Below are positions 34,464-44,728 of a stretch of 64,000 nt of DNA, one piece after another. Position 1 is the first letter of the stretch; every line of letters begins with the position of its first letter. The stretch comes from Oscheius onirici. Its lineage: Eukaryota; Nematoda; Chromadorea; Rhabditida; Rhabditidae. The notes under the pieces are model-generated. The model was not told where the DNA came from and made no database searches. It saw only the letters and a program-made list of their open reading frames with translations. The position numbers were made by a program, and so were the translations under genes. The stretch covers positions 3,782,001-3,846,000 of the forward strand of contig OW051471.1 in assembly GCA_932521025.1 (NCBI GenBank). The letters are read 5' to 3'.

Positions 34464-35926
34464 GGGGCTGACTCGTTTTGAAAAAAGACTCTTTGAAAAA
34501 AAATTGCGTTGAAAAAGGTCAAATTGAAAAAGACACTTTGAAAACGTTCAAATTGAAAATGACGAACCGCCAACAATCATTTTGAAAAAGTTCACTTTGC
34601 AAAAATTTGGGCGCAATTGCGTACAGAAAATTCCTACAGTATCCTTTTATTTCTTTTTAACGTTTTTTTGACTTTTTTTGTGTTTTACTTGCATTTCTTG
34701 TTTTTTTTCTCACATATTTTATGCTACAGCAATGTTTCAGACCGCACATAGCAGAAATGAAGACCATAAAAAAGCCCTAAATACTTGATAACTACCTTAT
34801 GCGCCCGTACAGGAATGCTGACGGATCACGCGTTTTCCACTGTTTCTACAAGCTAGTTTCCCTTTTTAGAGTAAAACTTTCTTCCAGGCATAGATCTTAT
34901 TCAAGTTGTTTTGCTGCTTACAAAGTCAGTCCTTTAAACAACGTCCCTGTTCTCCAAAACTCCGACAAATACAGGCTTTCTGGGTATGTCACTTTTTATA
35001 CAGCTCTGATGAGCATTTCCTAGAGTTTTGCGGGTATATAGAACGAAATTATGTGGATGGACGAGGCATAATGCCATCTCGCTTTTTACCAGAAGACTGG
35101 TCCGTGGTAGCTAAAGCGCTGAAGAGTATCCAAGAACAAACAATAATGTTGAAGCCTTTCATAGGCAGTTGAACGTATGCTATTTCTAGTTGGGTTGCAA
35201 CAAATTTTTATAGGAAATTACGCTGCAAGCAAAACCAAGTCTCCCGAAACTCATTGAACGATTACAACTGGAAGATATGGAAACAGCGGGTATATTAAAA
35301 ACGGCACCTAACTTCCAGGTATTTTCCAACTGCTATTTCGTATTAGCTTGTCATTTACAGATCAAGCCACAGCACAAGACGAAACATCTACTCAAGAATC
35401 AACAGATCAACGCCGTCCTGAATAGAAGAAAATCTCCGACTATGATACCTACTCTTGCGAAGATCGATGAAATAGCCGATATTCTTCGCTACTTCCAGTA
35501 ACTACGTTTCAATGGTGTATTCTTAGCACAAGTAAACATTTTTTTTGTGCTTACCGGTAAATAAACTCATTTGGTTTTGTTTTGTTGTTTTACACCTTTT
35601 AAGCCGGAATTTTGCATAATTATGATTTGCAAAGGTGTAGATCCAATAAGTGAAGTCTTCTCTACGTTTTAAGACTAAAAAACCAATAGAACGCCTGTAA
35701 TTTCAGCAAAAAAACGTCAAAAAGATGAAAAAGATACTGTAGGAGTTTTTCGTACGCAATTGCGCCCAAATTTCTGCAAAGTGAATTTTTTCAAAATGAT
35801 TGTTGGCGGTTCGTCATTTTCAATTTGAACGTTTTCAAAGTGTCTTTTACAAAATGTTTTTTTCGTTTCGACTGTTTTCAATTCGAGTCATTTTCAATCC
35901 GAAGGTTCTCAAAATTAGTCAGCCCC
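34464..35926. mobile_element. Mutator-like (MULE) element with about 220-bp TIRs and an 8-bp target duplication
   Basis: The element begins GGGGCTGACT and ends AGTCAGCCCC. Inverted arms extend about 220 bp and share GACACTTTGAAAACGTTCAA and GACGAACCGCCAACAATCAT. The 8-bp sequence GTAATTTC occurs immediately outside both ends (34456-34463 and 35927-35934), a target duplication of the size typical for MULEs (8-11 bp). The interior carries a transposase-like fragment, listed separately, with the TNNNVE-H motif of this group. Length 1.46 kb, so it is a deleted derivative rather than a full transposon. Confidence 0.8.
35005..35501 (+). pseudogene. MULE/FLYWCH-type transposase C-terminal fragment
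   Basis: Segments 35005-35174, 35214-35318 and 35361-35501 encode IERNYVDG, SRFLPEDWSV, then RTNNNVEAFHRQLN, PSLPKLIERLQLE and finally DEIADILRYFQ. The TNNNVE-H stretch plus the following I-R-L-Q helix match the C-terminal region of MULE transposases and their host-gene derivatives in animals. A frame change or unrecognised intron lies between WSVVAKAL and the RTNNN segment (near 35120), and the catalytic DDE core is missing. Probably defective. Confidence 0.65.
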
Positions 35927-36020
35927 GTAATTTCAGCAAGAAAATGCAAAAAAACGTCAAAATAGAATAAAAGGATATGGTAGGATTTTTTCGTACGTAA
36001 TTGCGCCCAAATTTTGCTGA

Positions 36021-36421
36021 AATGAACAGGAATGGCCGCCCGGGCCTGCCGATTTGAAATTGGGCCCGGGCCGGCCCGATTTTTGCGTGGCGGGACCAAC
36101 GCTACCGCGGAATTCAAATTTTGTTTTTTTCTGACCGGATTTCCGGGTTTTTTGCATCTTTTTCTTCCACTGTGTTAGATAGTAGCGAGGTGATCACATT
36201 GTTAATAAAAAATAACATGAAAAATTCGTTTGGCTTCTGAAAACGTAGCAAGTCATTTCATAGCTACTATCTAACTACAGTGGAAGAAAAAGATGCAAAA
36301 AAAAAACCAGAAATCCGGCCAGAAAAAGCAATAAAAAATGAAAAACAAAATTTAAATTCAAAGCGTTGGTCCCACCACGAAAAATCGGGCCGGCCGGGTT
36401 AGCCATCTCTGCCACTGTTCA
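36021..36421. repeat. GC-rich palindromic element (about 160-bp arms)
   Basis: The left arm (36021-36185, with CGGGCCGGCCCGATTTTT, GGGACCAACGCT and TGCATCTTTTTCTTCCACTG) recurs inverted at 36266-36421. The spacer is about 80 bp. A further GC-rich run of GGCCCGGCCCGCTTG repeats lies at 36438-36495. No coding potential. Confidence 0.75.
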
Positions 36422-36619
36422 GGGATGGCAAACGGGCCGGGCTGGCCCGGCCCGCTTGTAAACAGCATGCACTCGGCCCGGCCCGCTTGATAAATTTTTG
36501 AATATTTTTTGGCGGAAAAATTTATTTTTGTAAAATTAAGGTTTTTAGCATATTTTCGTGTCAGGACCCAATTTTTACGTGTTTTTAGCGGCAAATTTCC
36601 CAATTTCAAATTTTCCGAT

Positions 36620-38100
36620 ACTTTTTTTGGCTATGCTGAATAGCTTTTGGATCGCACTCCGGATCAAAACCATAAGTTAAACATTTTGAGTGCCAGTCAA
36701 AGAAACATTATTTTGGAGCGGTCCAAAGTAATAAACCAAACTACCAACAATAATGGGTCAAGTCGATATCTGAATCAACGCGATTCCGCCAAGCAATTGT
36801 AACCCTCTCAATCCCGGGGTGTAAATATTTGCAGGCTCGGACGAATAGTTTCAGAACCTAATAAGTAACGCTGCCGACTGGTCTAAACTATTAAAAAGCT
36901 ATGTGTTTCTGACTGTGTGTTTGAATCGTCTTAGCAAGTCAAGAGTTGTCAGGATTAGATATGAAATTTTGAACTTGGAGGTAAAAACAGTCTTTGCTCC
37001 TGGAGTAGTAGGGTTAGGTGGAGCAGGGGGACGATTGATCATCTAGAGACCGGTTGATCGCGGTAGAAATGGAACCGAGAAAAAGAAACGACTGTTCTCC
37101 GGAAGAACTAAGGATGAAACCGGTTGACCGGGAGAGGATAAGAGAGAACTCGCGAGACAGATCTCTCTACTACTAAAGTGCAATGGAGTCTGTGTATTTG
37201 TCTGTTTGTGAAGTGGTCCGTGGCCACGAGACTCGTCGTGGCAAGTTAAAAATTGTCATGATTAGATAGTCAATTTTTAACTTGGAACTAGTGTCTCTTC
37301 TTATCCTTTCATATCCCTTGCCTAGCCAAGCGGTCTCTTTTCGATCTGATTCAACTACAATTTGAGCGAACACTAACTCTAAGTTCAAAATTGACTGTAA
37401 TCCTGACAACTCTTGACATGCTACGACGATTCTCGTTGCCATGGACAAACAGACGAACAGACAGACATTCAAACAGACAGAATCAGCCACAGACACCATA
37501 GCTTTTAGATAAGCTTTTCTTCTGTCCAAACTAGGTTCTGAAACTTATCGTCCGAATATGCAACTATTCGTCCGAGCCTGCAACTATTCGTCCGAATAAA
37601 AATCGGACGAATAGTTATCGTTGGAGGATCGCTCTTCGTTCGAACATTCGTTCTGTTCCGAACTTTCCTTTTGACTCGAGGAATCTTCATGCATACACCA
37701 GCTGCCTGCGGCAGCTTTCGCTGCCAGTATTTCGCACTCAATATGGCATATGGTTATGCAGTTTACCACTAAAAAAGCCAAACTTTGCTAACTTCAAAGC
37801 TGGCTTGTCTCGACAGGACATAATTTGTCCTGGTTGGCTTCAGACGACGAAACCAATGGGGTACTCAAAACATCGGAAAAGTCATTAGTTCGAAAAACGG
37901 ACGTGGCAGCCGGATTTCTCTCAAAATTTCGATAAAACAGTTTCCTTCAGAATCACATTTTTATGTGGATTTGGAGGCGAAAAGTTTGAAATACACTTTC
38001 GGCGCCCTTAGCGTTTTAATAAGAGGGATTCAAAAGTTCACTAATACTTTTTAATGTTGTCTTTACACTTCCGCGAGACTCTAGTCAATGGTTTATTAGC
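36620..38100. other. Gene-poor repeat region
   Basis: Contains a dispersed repeat built on GACAGACAAACAGACAG / AGTCAGCCACAGAC blocks (36900-37500), also present near 59000-59110, and three CAACTATTCGTCCGA-type tandem copies at 37555-37615 with an inverted copy. No coherent gene. Confidence 0.5.
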
Positions 38101-38123
38101 ATGTTTTACCCGAGCAAAAAGAG

Positions 38124-40412
38124 TCAACGGTAAGAATAGCGTTGAAGACGGACGTGATCTCGACTCGGAATAGCCAGCAGACCACCGAGAGCTGTAAGTC
38201 CGGTCACCGAGGAAGCTGCTCCAGCAACAGCGACAGGTTTCATTGCTGTCCATCGGATCGTGTCCACAAGAGCAATGACGCCGTAATTGGCCACAAACAG
38301 ACGACCAGCTTCGTCTTTTGCAAGTGAAACAGGACGCTCACAGATGGCCATTTTCCGACGATCGACCACTTGAGACTCTCGGATCGAGAACTGGATCACG
38401 TAATTTCGTCGAGCTGAAAGTTGTTTTAAAGAAGATAGAAAGAGGAATAAAACCTTCGAGGACGAGAACCTGTTGGATCGGACCGACTGTGGCAAAGGCC
38501 ACGATGTCGACGTACGATTCGGATTGTTTGAAGTCGAGTTCGGACCATTGTCCGACTGGATTCAACTCGTAGAGAGAAGAGAATGTCTGGAAAGAAGAAG
38601 TTTGTCTAAGGGTAAAGAAACTGAGACGAACTCCTTGAGGGCAGGGTCGTTTCAATGACGGTGGCTTTCTTTCCCGTTTTAGAAGCTTAAAGGTATTGTT
38701 CAAAGGTCAGAACAAACTACGACAGACCACGTCAAAAATGTTCAGACTGTGAATGTCATAGTACCACACAACAATTCTCGCTGGTCTTGTTGTAACGAAC
38801 TCCTGACGGCAGGCAACAGCAAGAGTTGTGACACGAAACCCTCCCCGAAATGACACATAATTGGAACTATCGCAAGCGAAAGGGCGCAGTATACGAGGCT
38901 CTTCTTCCATTTACATTTGGAAGGAAGAGTATCAATGAACCTCTTTTCGGGCGGAAGTTTTCAATCACTTCACTTTCTTATTAATGTACTGCACTGTTTC
39001 TGAGGAGAGTTCAAATACCCTCCAGATTGGACCTAATTAAGAGGGTTGAAGACAGCACTACACCAAAGAGCACTAGTTGTTCACCAGTCCATTTCGCTAC
39101 TTCAGTGTCTCAGAACTCACACTTCCACACGCTGTCAGATAGATACAATCCGTATGGGCTATGCTGATTTTGTCCCTTTCCACATGTCTATCTGTCAGCC
39201 ACTTTGGACCCTCGATTCTGGCGACATAATCCAATCCAGCTGTCAGTTTGATGATATGTCGACCAGCATCCGCAAAGTCTGTCACGAACTGGAACAAGAC
39301 CCTCTTTTCTAGCTAGAAGATATCTTACCAAAATGTGTTCTTTGTGGTAGATCGGGGAGCGGACGTTCTTCCATTCTTTTTGGTTCAACTGTGAGATTCG
39401 TTATTTTATGTTTTCTGGAGTCCTACCGTTTTCAGGACCTGCCCTTCGAAATTGAAGAGAACAAGTCCAGCCGACTGGTCGGCCACAAGAACATTTCCTC
39501 CAGGAAGAAGAGCCACTCCGGCCACGTTCTTTAGATGACCGATTCCGATCGTGACAGCATCGACATTCGAAGGCAAAGGACACGGAAGTTCTCTTTCCTC
39601 GACGGGTATCTGAGGGACTTGTGCTTCATCTTCTATCGTTTTCGTCCTTCGAAGCTCCGCAATACTAAAAGTTTTGAATAGTTTTGGAATAGACAATAGA
39701 CAAATACTCTTCCTGGATCGTTTTGTTGTTGTTTTCAATCTTCTCGGCCTTCTCCTGCATGTCATCCAGCAGTGTTTTTGTATCGGCCGTTACGGCTGCC
39801 AACTGTCGGGCACACTCGCCTAAACAAGGCTGTCAGGGCTTTTTCAAGCTGTTCTAATCGATTGTATGTGTTTCTAGAAAATTCACTGTTTTAAAAGTGG
39901 CATGAAACTCGACTAAGATCAATATAGATATCGGAATCAAGATTTTTCTAGCCACTTTTTTTATAAAGGAGAGTACGGCGTTGGCTTTGTTCAAGCGCTT
40001 GAAAACGGAGTCACAGAACTCAGTGTTATTGACTGCCTCACAAATATACTGACAGTACGAGCAGCATATTGGTCTAGCTCTAGAAAACTGGTTAAAGTGA
40101 AACGAAGTCCTTCCCAAACTCGGAAACCTGTAAGTCAAGCTTTTTGATCTCATCTGGCAACGAAAAAGAAGAACACGCAGCAAAAAGAAAAGGAACCACT
40201 ACTAAAAGGAACGATGCGTTTTTGAAACTCGATCGACGTTTTTGTTGAGAAACTTGCGGTCCTAGCTTTTTACTAGTCTATTTCTTTTCGAACATAAGGA
40301 ACTCTAGAAGTGTTCATCTAAACCAGCTCTGATCTTCTTACTCACTGATATCTAGAGTCTTTGATTCATCCTCCTCTTCCCGAATCCATTCAATCTCGTC
40401 ATCATCGGCCAT
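38124..40412 (-). CDS. Coiled-coil plus beta-propeller (NHL/WD-like) protein, unrecognised
   Basis: Minus strand; the ATG at 40412 directly follows ATTTAG (trans-splice-like). The N-terminus is acidic (MADDDEIEWIREEEDESK). Coiled-coil exons follow (FCDSVFKRLNKANAVLSFIK near 40000; LLDDMQEKAEKIENNNKTIQ near 39740), then repeated beta-blade segments: VAGVALLPGGNVLVADQSAG (39500), LFVTDFADAGRHIIKLTAGL (39270), WSELDFKQSESYVDIVAFAT (38530) and VSLAKDEAGRLFVANYGVI (38280), ending RYSYR. The blades read as NHL-type. Exon boundaries in 38.6-39.4 kb are only partly resolved. Probably a scaffold; TRIM-NHL membership is not supported because no RING or B-box is visible. It lies 250 bp downstream of GLE1 on the same strand. 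Confidence 0.65.
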
Positions 40413-40662
40413 CTAAATATAGCTCTAAATGAACAGAAAAAGAAAGCGTAGGAGAGGCATGGGAATTTTATTGATGTCGAGGTCCACATGTGCTGCCCCC
40501 GGCAACATGGCCGAAATGCGGAGGCCGGCTGGCAGAAACTGTGTAACATCCCATGTGTCTCCGTGGGTTAGAAGACTTTACTAATTGGAAAAAGAGAGAA
40601 GTAACCGTTCATTCTGAGCATCGGATAGAGGAGAGAGACAAGACCTCGTTTTGCGAAATATG

Positions 40663-42755
40663 TTACAAATTTTCCAATCTGCTGCGAAGGACCGTAATGT
40701 AGCGTGCTTCGTCAGCCTCTTCGCTCAGTTTTGACGACAGCAGATTCGTCTCCAGAAGAGGCACGAGCTGGTTCTGTATAGCATTGACGAGTTTCGGCCA
40801 TTGTTGTGCATAGACAGTCTTCATTTTATCGGCACAGACCTGGGATTTTTGGAATAAAAGGAAAAGGGAAATAGACTGACCTCGATAAACGAAATGACCA
40901 GGAATATTGTGGAGAAGATACAGGGAGGAGAGTTCAAAATGAAGGCGATAGTCTTCCATAAATTTGCCATTGTGAGTCGAGATTTACCGCTTTGTTCTCC
41001 TAAAATGGCTGTATTCAAGAAAAAATGACGAGAAAAACCTTTATTCATGAGATGGAGGGCAAAAAAGAGCTTGATGACGCTCTGTTCCTTTCCATAAACC
41101 AGCGTTTTTCTTCCAGGATCGGCGATAAACTTCGTGGCGAATTTGGTGCTGATAGCTGGATCCAATGCCAGCAGCGTGCTGCTTGTGAAGAGATGTCCAA
41201 AAAGAACCGATTCGAATGTGTGGTTCTTCTGGCAGACTCCGCGAAGAATACTTCCCATGACGTAGACGAGGCCACTATCTCTGTCCACAACACCCTGAAT
41301 TCGTCTAATTGAAGAAGTTTGATCGAAAACTGACCAAGCAGTAGCTAATAAACGTGTCGTAAGTATAAGCCAGAGCTCCTTCTTCCACAACTTGGAGCTT
41401 CTGTCCGTTGTAGCTGTCGACGACATTTCCGCCAATCAGACTGGCCAAAAAAACGATGGTCGGCTTCAGTTCGGCAGCAGTCGCGTGTTTTTTGCTACAG
41501 ACACTCAACTTTTCGTTTATCGTCCGTTTGATGGATCCGCGCTGGGCAGTCTAAACATTGTTTTGGAAGAGAAACAATCTGAGCCACCTACATCACCGGA
41601 TTTTTCGAATCGCTCTTTGGCAATATCGTTGTCCTCCTTCCGATCAAGATCCATGCTGTAGTGCATGACGAGATTGTTGAAAGACGCCTTTGGAACAGGA
41701 CTTTTCGGTCTTTCGACTACTGGAGCTGGCGTTGCCGGCTTCACAGGCGGCTGGCAGATTTCCAGTGTATACTCGGGAATCGGATTGAGTTTTGCGGGTG
41801 TAGCAGACTTGAGAATTGGCGTCTGGACGAAGAGGGGAGCGCATGAAAAACTGATTTTTATGATTACTGAATCAAGCGTACTTTTTGCTGCTGGAGGCGG
41901 TTGTGTGAAGATACTTGGAGTTGTTGGCTTAGCCGCAGGTTGAAGGTCGCAGGTTGTTGGTTTTTTTCCAATTGGAGTTGAAGTGACTGTCGTAACACCG
42001 AACGAAGGACGAGAACCTGCATACGCGTCCAAGTTAGACAGCTTGTCCGCCTCCCCCGTTTCAGCATTTCCAGCCAGCATGCTAAATGAGACCTGTTGCA
42101 TTGAAGAAAATGATTTTACCTTGTAGAAAAGAGAGATCTGGCTGTAGAATTGAAGGTAGAGGATAGATCGAGCGTAGAATTCAACGTTGTGCCCAGTTTT
42201 ACCCTGAAGACAGTTGTTACGTAAAAGATGGGTAAAAGTCAAACTTTGAGACTTCTGTGACAGTATTGGGCGTCCCGACCATCTCGTGAATGGATACGTC
42301 GGCCGTAGAACTGGGATGATGGTACTCTTCGAGCCACGCCTTGCTCTGATCGGCCTTGTTCGTCGTTGGCTCGTCGAAATGTATTTGCTAAACGAAATAT
42401 TATTTTTAAAAGAAAGTCAACCTTTGGTTTGGGATTGAAAGAGTCGGCATGTTCCTGTTTCTTCCGCTGGAACTTCATCAAAGCCTCGGCACGTGCTTTT
42501 TCCTCAATTTCCCTCTCCTCTTTTCGTCTTTCCTCGTTCTTGGCAAATATCCGGGCAAATCTTGAGATGCTTTTGTTTAAAAAAAATCACGAAAACAATA
42601 CTTTTTGCTTCTGAAGACGTCTAAAGAATTGTAAAGCCAATTTCGGAAGCCGTGGCTGTTGTGAACAGATTCTCGTGACGATCCTTCCTCTTCATTATAC
42701 GAAAATCTGGAAAAAAAGACTTGCTCACAGAACACAAATAACCTTACGTAGGCAT
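40663..42755 (-). CDS. GLE1: GLE1, mRNA export factor of the nuclear pore
   Basis: GLE1 activates the DEAD-box helicase DDX19/Dbp5 at the cytoplasmic face of the pore. The C-terminal helical domain is the evidence: WKTIAFILNSPPCI, FLVISFIEVCADKM, YAQQWPKLVNAI and LVPLLETNL, matching the GLE1 W-x-A-x-I-L-N / F-L-E-V-C pattern in order. Upstream are a charged coiled coil (KNEERRKEEREIEEKARAE, about 42500) and a Ser/Thr/Pro linker containing PSFG. Last exons: 40663-40839, 40881-40999, 41039-41304 and from 41335. The first exon is tiny (42748-42755, MPT). The middle of the model (41.5-42.2 kb) is uncertain. It is downstream of MPI by 222 bp on the same strand, so a possible operon. Confidence 0.72.
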
Positions 42756-42976
42756 TTTTTTCTACTGAATTTACACGATGCTGCTGAAAAACAGCCTTAT
42801 TATTTGGTCAAATCAAGTTGTAGAAGAATACTGAATGTTCGAACGTGATAAAAAGTAAGAAACAAAAGGAATGTCAAATAATTTATGCATAAAACACGTT
42901 TATCTACAATCGGACCCTAAAAGGCAAGGACTAACACACAGAACACCGGGGAAAGAAAACTTTAAGTTTGTACAAT

Positions 42977-44470
42977 CTAAAGCTCATTCAAATTGGGGGA
43001 AGACTTGCCGGGATAGAGCTTCTCAAACGTTTTCTGAACTTTTTCGGCTAGTTTTTGCATTCTCGAGCTCTCCCAAGCATCGGACGGTTTTTCAGAATTG
43101 GGAACAAGAGCACTATAAGCTAGAAAATCATAATTGGCTAAAAGAACTGTTTCGGACGAAGTTGGCTTCAAGACGACGTCACCGGCTTTGACAGAAAGAT
43201 CTTCGTGATCTTCATCCTGGACGAAAGTGCCACTTCCTCGCAGAATCACCCAAATAGAATTGGTGCCCGTAGCTGGATGGTAGACATACACAGATACGTC
43301 TTTCTTGGAGAGAGCAGGCTGAAAAAGGAAAGTATTTAGAAGGAGAGCACGCAAACCTCCCACTTTCTGATCATGAACTCGTTTTGACCAGCAATCGAAT
43401 ATAGGCGACGGGCCGAGTCGTAAACAGGCTCTACGGCTGGATTGACGAATGGTGGAGCTCCCATCGACCAATTCATGGCACTGCACAGCGTGCCGACATC
43501 TTTGAATTTCGGGGTCAGGCCGGCACGAATAGTATTGTCCGAACAGGCCATGCATTCCATGCAGTCGCCGAAAAGATAGGCATGGGGGACATTAGCTCCA
43601 AGATAGACCGATTCTCCGGGTTTCAAGGCCAGATGATTCAAGAAAATGGGTGCTAGGACTCCGACATCGCCTCCGGGAAATTGGCCATCCAAACGAACCA
43701 TCAATTTTTCCAGGTCGGATTGTTTTCCTAAACCTTCTTTTTGGTAAGGTAGTATGTGGAAGAACTGACCTCCACTCGAGATTCTGGCAATAATGGACTG
43801 TACACAGGCTGCAATATCTGCTGGAGGGCTCTTCCAAATGCTCGAGAATGTATCACTCAGCTCTTGCTCCTTGTTTTCGTTTGTATGGTTCCCTGAGAGC
43901 TTTCTGACCTCGGGAAAAGCTATAACAGAGAAAATTAGGATCAAACAAGATGAATACCTGCCAGGTTAGTGGCAATTTGTTCCCAAGGCGCAAATCCGCA
44001 AAGAACTTCAAATTCAGTCACGGCAATCGCCATTTCGGGCTTGTGATTGTCGTCCGGATAGTTTTTTGGATTTCGAGCATGAAGTATCTTTGCTTGTTCC
44101 TTCGTCGGATGGGTTTGAATAGAAAGAGCCTTTCTGACTGAGAGGCATTTGAACAAGAAGGGCAAGTCATCTAAAGTTGCTTGAATAGACCAGAAAAGAA
44201 GACAAACTAACAATCACCGTGCTCATTTTTCTGCAGAAAATCCTTTAGCGAGTCTGTAACATTTCCCGCCTTATCGTCGTATATGAAAGAAGGACCGTTT
44301 TGATGTGTTCCCATCCAGAGCTCGGCATGCGGCCTCTCCGGATTGAATTTGCTGCGTTCAGTCTTCCGGCCATCGAAATGTTGGCCAGCATTGACGATTG
44401 TTCCTACGGAGCTTTCCGCGCCGAGTTTTCCCCACTCGTATTCTTGATGGCAGCATTTCAGACGCTGCAT
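42977..44470 (-). CDS. MPI: Mannose-6-phosphate isomerase (type I)
   Basis: Zinc enzyme interconverting fructose-6-phosphate and mannose-6-phosphate, feeding protein glycosylation. Five exons close in frame to 444 aa: 44212-44470, 43958-44170, 43770-43919, 43357-43727, 42977-43318. Motifs in order: [46 protein letters not shown] with zinc ligands Q and [17 protein letters not shown]; the catalytic [18 protein letters not shown]; and [12 protein letters not shown]. Length matches the animal enzyme (about 420-450). The start lies 1 nt after TTTTAG, so it is probably trans-spliced. It is divergent from GTF3C1 (258 bp) and followed by GLE1 and the propeller gene in the same direction. Confidence 0.97.
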
Positions 44471-44728
44471 CCTAAAATTATTCTTTTGGCAAAAAAATCC
44501 GGAGCTGTGAAGAACAAAAAAAACAACAAAATAGAGTGGAAGTGCACATTGAGAAAGCCAACTGCACAAATGTGGATACGCAAAATTGCGTCTATTGATT
44601 CAATTTTCTATGCATACAATATTTTAGCACGCACGGAAGGCTCAGATTTTTTTTTGCCTTTCACTCTTTTGTATTTTATGTGTTTTTCCCCTTTTTTCGT
44701 CACTTCAAATAAACTAATTTAGAGTAAA

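Noticed and set aside
36900-37500. Possible CRISPR-like or satellite array of GACAGACA blocks
   Set aside because: Irregular spacing and composition; better explained as a dispersed simple repeat shared with 59 kb.
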